From Pseudophaeobacter leonis (GTDB lineage Bacteria > Pseudomonadota > Alphaproteobacteria > Rhodobacterales > Rhodobacteraceae): a DNA stretch of 52,209 nt. The notes beneath the pieces are model-generated. The model did no database searches, was not told the origin of the DNA, and saw only the letters and a program-made list of their open reading frames with translations. How positions within the stretch are numbered: the first letter of the stretch is position 1; every line of letters begins with the position of its first letter. Below are positions 47,584-52,209 of this stretch, piece by piece. Location of the stretch: NCBI RefSeq assembly GCF_002087335.1, contig NZ_MWVJ01000036.1, positions 1-52,209 of the forward strand. The letters are read 5' to 3'. A program made the translations under genes and the position numbers.

Positions 47584-48195
47584 ATGGCAAAACAAATCTG
47601 CGACGGTTTGGGGAGCAACCCTGACGAGGATATAACATCCAATGCCTTGGCAGGGCATTTGGGCATTTCCAGAAATTCTGTGCCTGCGATCATGGCGAAA
47701 TTTGCGCTGACGAAAAGGAACAACAGATTTCGCAAGTACGATGTGTTTCGCCAAGTCCACGGGCTGGAACCGTTGTTGATGGACGCTGCTCTTGCCAACT
47801 TCATTACGGCACACGGGTGCACCATCGGGGATGGCACCTGCGACGCCGATGATACTGTCGGCCGGATCTGCCTTATTGATGGACTCTCAGGCATCAATAA
47901 TCTGGCCTCCGCGCTCTGGGATCAGGGCCTGATCCATATCTCAGATCTCGCTGTGGAATACGGATATGCCTACGACACTTTTCGCAAGAAGCTGAAGTCT
48001 GGGGACATCAACCTGCCACCGATACAGCCGATAGAGCTGTCATCAAACCGCATCATGTACCGCCCCCTTGATGTCGTACTATGGCGGCGGCACGGCATCG
48101 TCATGAACCTTCCGAAGGCTACCGGATCGTCATCAGGTTCTGTTCGCCGGACAACGCTTGCCTTCTGGGCCGTGGTGAGGAAATGGCCCTCTTGA
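47584..48195 (+). CDS. Helix-turn-helix protein of unknown function, probably truncated
   Basis: 203 codons. An N-terminal helix-turn-helix-like region at about 15-50 (DITSNALAGHLGISRNSVPA) is followed by a domain I do not recognise. AAAGGAG precedes the ATG at good distance, so translation is likely, but this site lies in an 8-base hairpin (AGTTCCTT with AAGGAGCT) that could hide it. The last 30 codons overlap the phospholipase-like frame in another register and are probably fused foreign sequence. The gene was probably cut when it was joined to the neighbouring fragment. Confidence 0.5.
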   Translation: MAKQICDGLGSNPDEDITSNALAGHLGISRNSVPAIMAKFALTKRNNRFRKYDVFRQVHGLEPLLMDAALANFITAHGCTIGDGTCDADDTVGRICLIDGLSGINNLASALWDQGLIHISDLAVEYGYAYDTFRKKLKSGDINLPPIQPIELSSNRIMYRPLDVVLWRRHGIVMNLPKATGSSSGSVRRTTLAFWAVVRKWPS

Positions 48196-49211
48196 AGCCT
48201 GAAACCCTTGCCCGTTTCGGCAAGAAATACGTGCTGGATGAAATGGCGGAAACCGAAGACGGCGAGGAAACCGAGGATACAGGAACTGGCCCAGTGCCCG
48301 CGCGCGGTTTGCACGCAAAGGCCTTTATTACGGAACGCTATTCCAGCACCGAGATCACCATGGGGTCCGGCAACGCCACAGCGCCCGCGCTGATTGGCGG
48401 CGAGAATGTCGAAGTCTTCGCCACATTGTCAGGACGCACCAGCGACCTTGGCACCGTGGAAGAACAGCTGACGCCTGACCGGTTGGGCCGTTATCTGCGC
48501 GAATTCGTGCCCTTCACGCCGGAGGATATCTCTGTCGAACTCGCCGCCGACAGGCGCCTCGACGAGACCCGTCGTCGGTTGGCCGTGGCAGACCCCGCGC
48601 TGCACTGCCAAGAGGACCCGGCCGATGAGGAACGTATCCGTTTGTTGCTTGAGTTCCGAAAGTCGACCCAACTGCCCCACGACATCGCCCTGCGGATCTG
48701 GCCGCTGGTCCCAGGCAGGGAACATGGCATCAACCTGACAAACATCGACAGGGATGAACGCCTGCTGGCACGGCTCGCCCTGAAGGACGTCACGCGCTGG
48801 ATCGGCGTGCAATTGCACGACAACGCGACCGGTGTGACGCAGGAATTCTCCCTCGGCACCGAGCTGATAGACCTGCGCGATACCCGCACGGCCGAAATAC
48901 TGCGATCCATAATCGAAGATCGAGAAAAATTCCTTCGCTATATCCGCATTTTGCTGGGCGACGTGTCAGGGGCCGCCAAGGCGCTTTTCGCGGCCGGTCA
49001 GGGCGGAATTTTTTCAGGCATGTTCGGATCCGGTCAGGAATCGCCGATCCTTGAAGACATGGTGCGCGCGCTGTCAGGTGATGGTCGTCAACTGCGCGAC
49101 ATCGAACGGCTGGTGACCCGCCTCAGCGATCCGGACACCGGCCAAAGCGACGTGATCCCGGAAGAGTTTCTCGACCTTTGGGCAACATTTCGACAAGTGC
49201 TGCCTAAGTAG
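48081..49211 (+). pseudogene. Phospholipase D-like protein, C-terminal part
   Basis: 376 codons. It contains one HKD-type active site: His78-x-Lys80 in GLHAKAF followed by GSGNATAPAL, then a long C-terminal helical region (IPEEFLDLWATFRQVLP at the end). Related proteins carry two such sites or a longer N-terminal region; here the N-terminal part is lacking and the frame starts inside the helix-turn-helix gene, so the junction is at about 48085-48105. The stop is seven bases from the start of the helicase, so the two formed one operon. The pairing is found in islands carrying candidate phage-defence genes. Confidence 0.65.
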
Positions 49212-49218
49212 CGCCGCA

Positions 49219-51006
49219 ATGACTGAACGTTTCAGTGCCGAGGATGCCCTACGCCCGCTCAAGGCCTTTCAGCGCACGACGGTCGACTATGTTTCGCGCC
49301 GCCTGCTGATAGATGCGGATTCCGTGCGGCATTTTCTGGTAGCTGACGAGGTGGGGCTGGGCAAGACGATGGTGGCACGTGGCGTAATCGCCCGCACGAT
49401 TGAAGCCTTGCAGGACACCGTTCCCCGGATCGATATTGTCTATATTTGTTCAAACGGCGCGATCGCCAAACAGAACGTGGCTCGCCTGAATGTCATGGGC
49501 GACGCGAATGCACAGGTTTTGCCGACACGCCTGACGATGCTGGCACAGGAACTGGGCAGCGCTGGCGGAATCAAAGATAAAGGCGTGAATTTCTTCAGCC
49601 TGACCCCCGGAACGTCGCTGGACCTCAAACAGGGTGGCGGCATGGCTAAAGAACGCGCGTTGCTTTTGAAACTACTGTGGCCTTTTCTATGCGACAGAGT
49701 CGCCGTTCCGCGTATGTTCCAAGGATATTCCCGCCGAAAGGGGTGGCTTCGCACCAGACGGAAATCACCGCGCGTCACTGAACTTGAGCATACAATCGTC
49801 GCGCGTTTTCGCACCGCCGTTGCCAAGGAATCGGACTTACTGAAGGCCATGGAAGACTGTGCACAGGTCTACAAGGCCAATCCTGAAGGCAACACCGATC
49901 TCAATCGCCGCCGCGAGGCACTGGTTGGCGCGTTCCGCACGATCCTTGCCCGCGAAAGCGCAGAGGCACTTGAGCCGGACCTGATCGTTATGGACGAATT
50001 CCAGCGCTTCACCGACCTTCTGCACGGCGAAGGAGAAGCCGCAGAACTTGCCCGCAGGCTCTTTGATGCTGAGGACCCGCAAGGAAACCGGGCCAAGGTC
50101 CTGCTGCTGTCGGCCACCCCCTATAGGATGCTGTCGCTGCGTGAGGATGATGCCGATGCCGCGGATCACTACCGCGAGTTTCTGGATGTGCTGGGGTTTC
50201 TTTTCGGGGACCGGGGGCCCGCTGTGCGCGCGGAGCTGGAAACCGAGATGCGCCGCTTTCGCAATGCGATGCAGGCCCTGCCCGGCAGTTTTGACACCGC
50301 GCGTCAGGTCAAGTCCGGGATCGAAGGGACGTTGCGCCAAGTCATCGCCCGAACCGAACGCGTTTCGGAAACCGAACAACGTGACGCCATGATGCGCGAC
50401 GTCGACGTACCGATATCCGTAGAACCCGCCGATCTGATCGCGGCCCGCGCCGTCGCCCATGTCGCGGCTGCTGCGGATGCCCCAAACACTGTCGAATACT
50501 GGAAATCCGCGCCGTACCTGCTCAACTTTTTGCGCGACTACAAACTGGGGCAGCGGCTGGATCACCTCAAAGACGCTCCATCAGAGGCTTTGACAAATGC
50601 CATTCGGGCGGCAAAATCTGCCCAAATTGACGTTGAAGATGTCGAGAATTATCGCCCGGTTTCCGAAAACAATGGCCGGATGCGGGCATTAAAAACGATC
50701 GCCTTTCAGGACGACATGGCGAAACGCCTTTGGGTGCCGCCCAGCCTGCCCTACTTCGGGCCGCGCGTTTCGGCGAGCAAACTGTTGATCTTTTCGCAAT
50801 GGGCCATGGTGCCCGATGCCATCGCGGCCCTGCTGTCCTACAACAGTGAGCGTGCGATGGGGATGGACGGGTTGATTCACCGCTATTCGGATGTGTTTCG
50901 CAAACAAAGCCAGCCCTTGAGCTTCCGACGCACCAAAGGCCGTCTGACGGGGCTATGCGAGAGGCGCTGCACAGATGGAAACAGGTCTGATGGCACGGGT
51001 TTTTGA
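49219..51006 (+). pseudogene. SNF2/DEAD-type helicase, C-terminally truncated
   Basis: 595 codons of which about 570 are family-like. ATP site DEVGLGKTMVARG at about 44-56, Walker B variant MDEFQRF with Asp259/Glu260, motif III SATPYRM (298-304), and KLLIFSQWAMVPDAIAALLS entering the second helicase domain. Likeness ends at about 50940 (GRLTG); the remaining codons are in a wrong frame or foreign. The second RecA-like domain and the rest of a protein normally near 1000 residues are missing. It follows the phospholipase D-like gene directly. Confidence 0.75.
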
Positions 51007-51340
51007 CCGAGCTGGTGCGATTTGAAATCACAGCATCGGATCATGTGCGCGCCATCGCACCGGAACGCCCCCTTGTGGAAGCGCAGTTGGCGGTTCAACG
51101 TGAGCAAAGATCGCTTCATCAAACGCCCTGCTTCCGCCTTGATCTGGACAGTCAGCCCTGAAGTCAAAGTCCTCTCTATGGCAGCCTGGGCCAGGAGAGA
51201 GCTGGGCGATCCGTCCGTGAGGGCGAGAAAGTTTGAATATACCTTTTATTTCAATGGACTAACCTAGTATTGACTAGGCCGGATCCAACGCATTTTTCTT
51301 ACTTGCGTTGCTGTCTAACCTCCTTTATCACACCGATACT
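51007..51340. other. Region between helicase remnant and tRNA-Leu
   Basis: A frame at about 50992-51161 (plus) encodes LVRFEITASDHVRAIAPERP and LHQTPCFRLDLDSQP and looks coding, but I do not recognise it and it has no start. A 16-base inverted repeat (CCTAGT-ATTG-ACTAGG, 51263-51278) precedes the tRNA. Confidence 0.4.
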
Positions 51341-51426
51341 GCCGGTGTGGTGGAATGGTAGACACGAGAGATTCAAAATCTCTTGCTCGCAAGGGCGTGC
51401 CGGTTCGAGCCCGGCCACCGGTACCA
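51341..51426 (+). tRNA. tRNA-Leu (anticodon CAA)
   Basis: Class II tRNA of 86 bases: acceptor GCCGGTG/CACCGGT, D-region TGGTGGAATGGTAGACA, anticodon arm AGAGA-TTCAAAA-TCTCT, long variable arm, T-arm GCCGG-TTCGAGC-CCGGC, encoded CCA. Confidence 0.95.
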
Positions 51427-51634
51427 AAACAAAGAGGTCTTTACTGTTGTGGTGAAGATCTCGTTTTTTCTTTTTGGCCAGCGATAATCCTCTTTATGAC
51501 TGTGAGGAACTGGATCCCCAAACAGCGAAGGGGGCACATTTGTCTGTGATCTTCAGAGCGCCTTGACGCGGATGGTACATGCTCGGGTAAATTGGTGTGA
51601 CTACGACCTTTGGGGGCGTTAACAAGAGGACGTG

Positions 51635-51805
51635 ATGCCCGATTTCGCCATTCCAGATTTCGCGATGCCTGATTTCGCGATGCCCGATTTGCCCATTCCT
51701 GATTTCACCACTGTCACCTTCATTGTTGGCAAGCATCGCGACCAAGCATCGGTGCCAAGACGCACTGCAAACCACATCCAAATTGGGGGGCAGCGCGCCG
51801 CTTGA
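51635..51805 (+). CDS. Small reading frame of MPDFA-type pentapeptide repeats (56 residues)
   Basis: AGAGGA lies five bases before the ATG. Residues 1-25 are five pentapeptides (MPDFA, IPDFA, MPDFA, MPDLP, IPDFT), from five tandem 15-base units at 51635-51709, and a short basic tail follows. No family is recognised. It may be a true small protein or only a repeat that happens to be open; the ribosome site and in-frame unit length favour translation. Confidence 0.35.
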   Translation: MPDFAIPDFAMPDFAMPDLPIPDFTTVTFIVGKHRDQASVPRRTANHIQIGGQRAA

Positions 51806-51912
51806 AGATGCCTGTACTAAGCTTATTGGCTGTCTTGCCTACTCCTCCTTTGGGTCATAGCCTACCATCTGAAATCAGCTGTTTGTTCACCCGATTTTTT
51901 CGGTTTTTTCCA

Positions 51913-51941
51913 TTGCACAGCATTGGCTTGCCCGCTATATA
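51913..51941 (+). promoter_or_regulatory. Promoter of tRNA-Arg
   Basis: TTGCAC at 51913 and TATATA at 51936, spacing 17 bases, 14 bases before the tRNA. Confidence 0.7.
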
Positions 51942-51954
51942 CGCCCTACCCTAA

Positions 51955-52031
<77 letters not shown>

Positions 52032-52044
52032 TTACTTCAATGAC

Positions 52045-52209
52045 TTAGCAGATCATGTGTTTCGAGGTTTCTGTTCCACGTAACAGAAACCGCAGAAGAT
52101 CAGCCTCTGTCTGGCAATTCTTGCATCTGTTAAGTGCCTCAAAAACAGAATCTGGAAGCCCTGCGAAGTCGATCATTTCGTAAGCGTCTGGCGCAGCCGC
52201 CCTTATGAA
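52045..52209 (-). CDS. C-terminal end of an unrecognised protein (partial)
   Basis: An open frame runs from the window edge to a TAA at 52045: 54 residues including AAPDAYEMIDFAGLPDSVFE and RCKNCQTEADLLRFLLRG. The Cys-x-x-Cys spacing and regular composition look like coding sequence. The start lies outside the window, and I do not recognise the family. It is immediately downstream of tRNA-Arg on the opposite strand. Confidence 0.45.
   Translation of the reverse strand, partial: FIRAAAPDAYEMIDFAGLPDSVFEALNRCKNCQTEADLLRFLLRGTETSKHMIC

Noticed and set aside
51263..51278. Right attachment site of the island
   Set aside because: The CCTAGT/ACTAGG inverted repeat has no counterpart near tRNA-Asn.

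Overview
The window reads as a chromosome segment of a marine alphaproteobacterium of the Rhodobacteraceae (Roseobacter group). The evidence is the phoR-pstSCAB-phoU-phoB locus with a long PstA/PstC pair, a PAS_5-type protein, a class II DAHP synthase next to a GlxA-type regulator, an IalB-type periplasmic protein, a NodE/NodF-like synthase and carrier beside lpxD, and AGGAG-type ribosome sites with GC-rich third positions. Genus cannot be fixed from sequence alone.

Left and centre (1-38.4 kb) are ordinary core genome. A SulP anion transporter (136-1907) and glutaryl-CoA dehydrogenase with a divergent LysR regulator (2668-4911) come first. The phosphate regulon follows on the minus strand (4988-12539), with three Pho-box half-sites upstream of pstS. 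A gamma-carbonic-anhydrase-like protein, guanylate kinase and YicC come next (12673-14748), then a PAS protein, DAHP synthase and GlxA regulator. A five-gene branched-chain amino-acid-type ABC transporter runs from 19113 to 24347, then a HerA-like ATPase (24419-25963). The 600-base gap after it holds two compact promoter-hairpin-terminator units that look like small RNA genes, just before an IalB-family gene. An envelope cluster (27404-32614) contains an L,D-transpeptidase, LpxD, an acyl carrier protein and a ketoacyl synthase in one run, with a divergent MepK/YcbK-type peptidase. YqaA-like protein, DsbB, and an arginine-to-proline module (Lrp regulator, arginase, ornithine cyclodeaminase) follow, then two small secreted proteins.

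The right part (38.5-51.2 kb) is a decayed genomic island. It starts at a tRNA-Asn gene with an 889-residue tyrosine recombinase whose catalytic domain is partly duplicated. Behind it lie fragments of IS66, IS3 (scrambled and inverted) and IS110 elements, the first residues of a DNA methyltransferase, a broken AbiEi-Fic protein with a four-unit 24-base operator-like array, a helix-turn-helix gene, and the facing halves of a phospholipase D-helicase pair that resembles a defence module but lacks both outer ends. tRNA-Leu and tRNA-Arg follow, with a tiny repeat-coding reading frame between them and one partial gene at the right edge.

At least seven otherwise well-conserved core genes carry single-base frameshifts or an in-frame stop. 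This many breaks in genes normally intact points first to uncorrected sequence errors, so broken genes in the core part should be read as probably intact in the organism. The broken genes in the island may be genuinely decayed.
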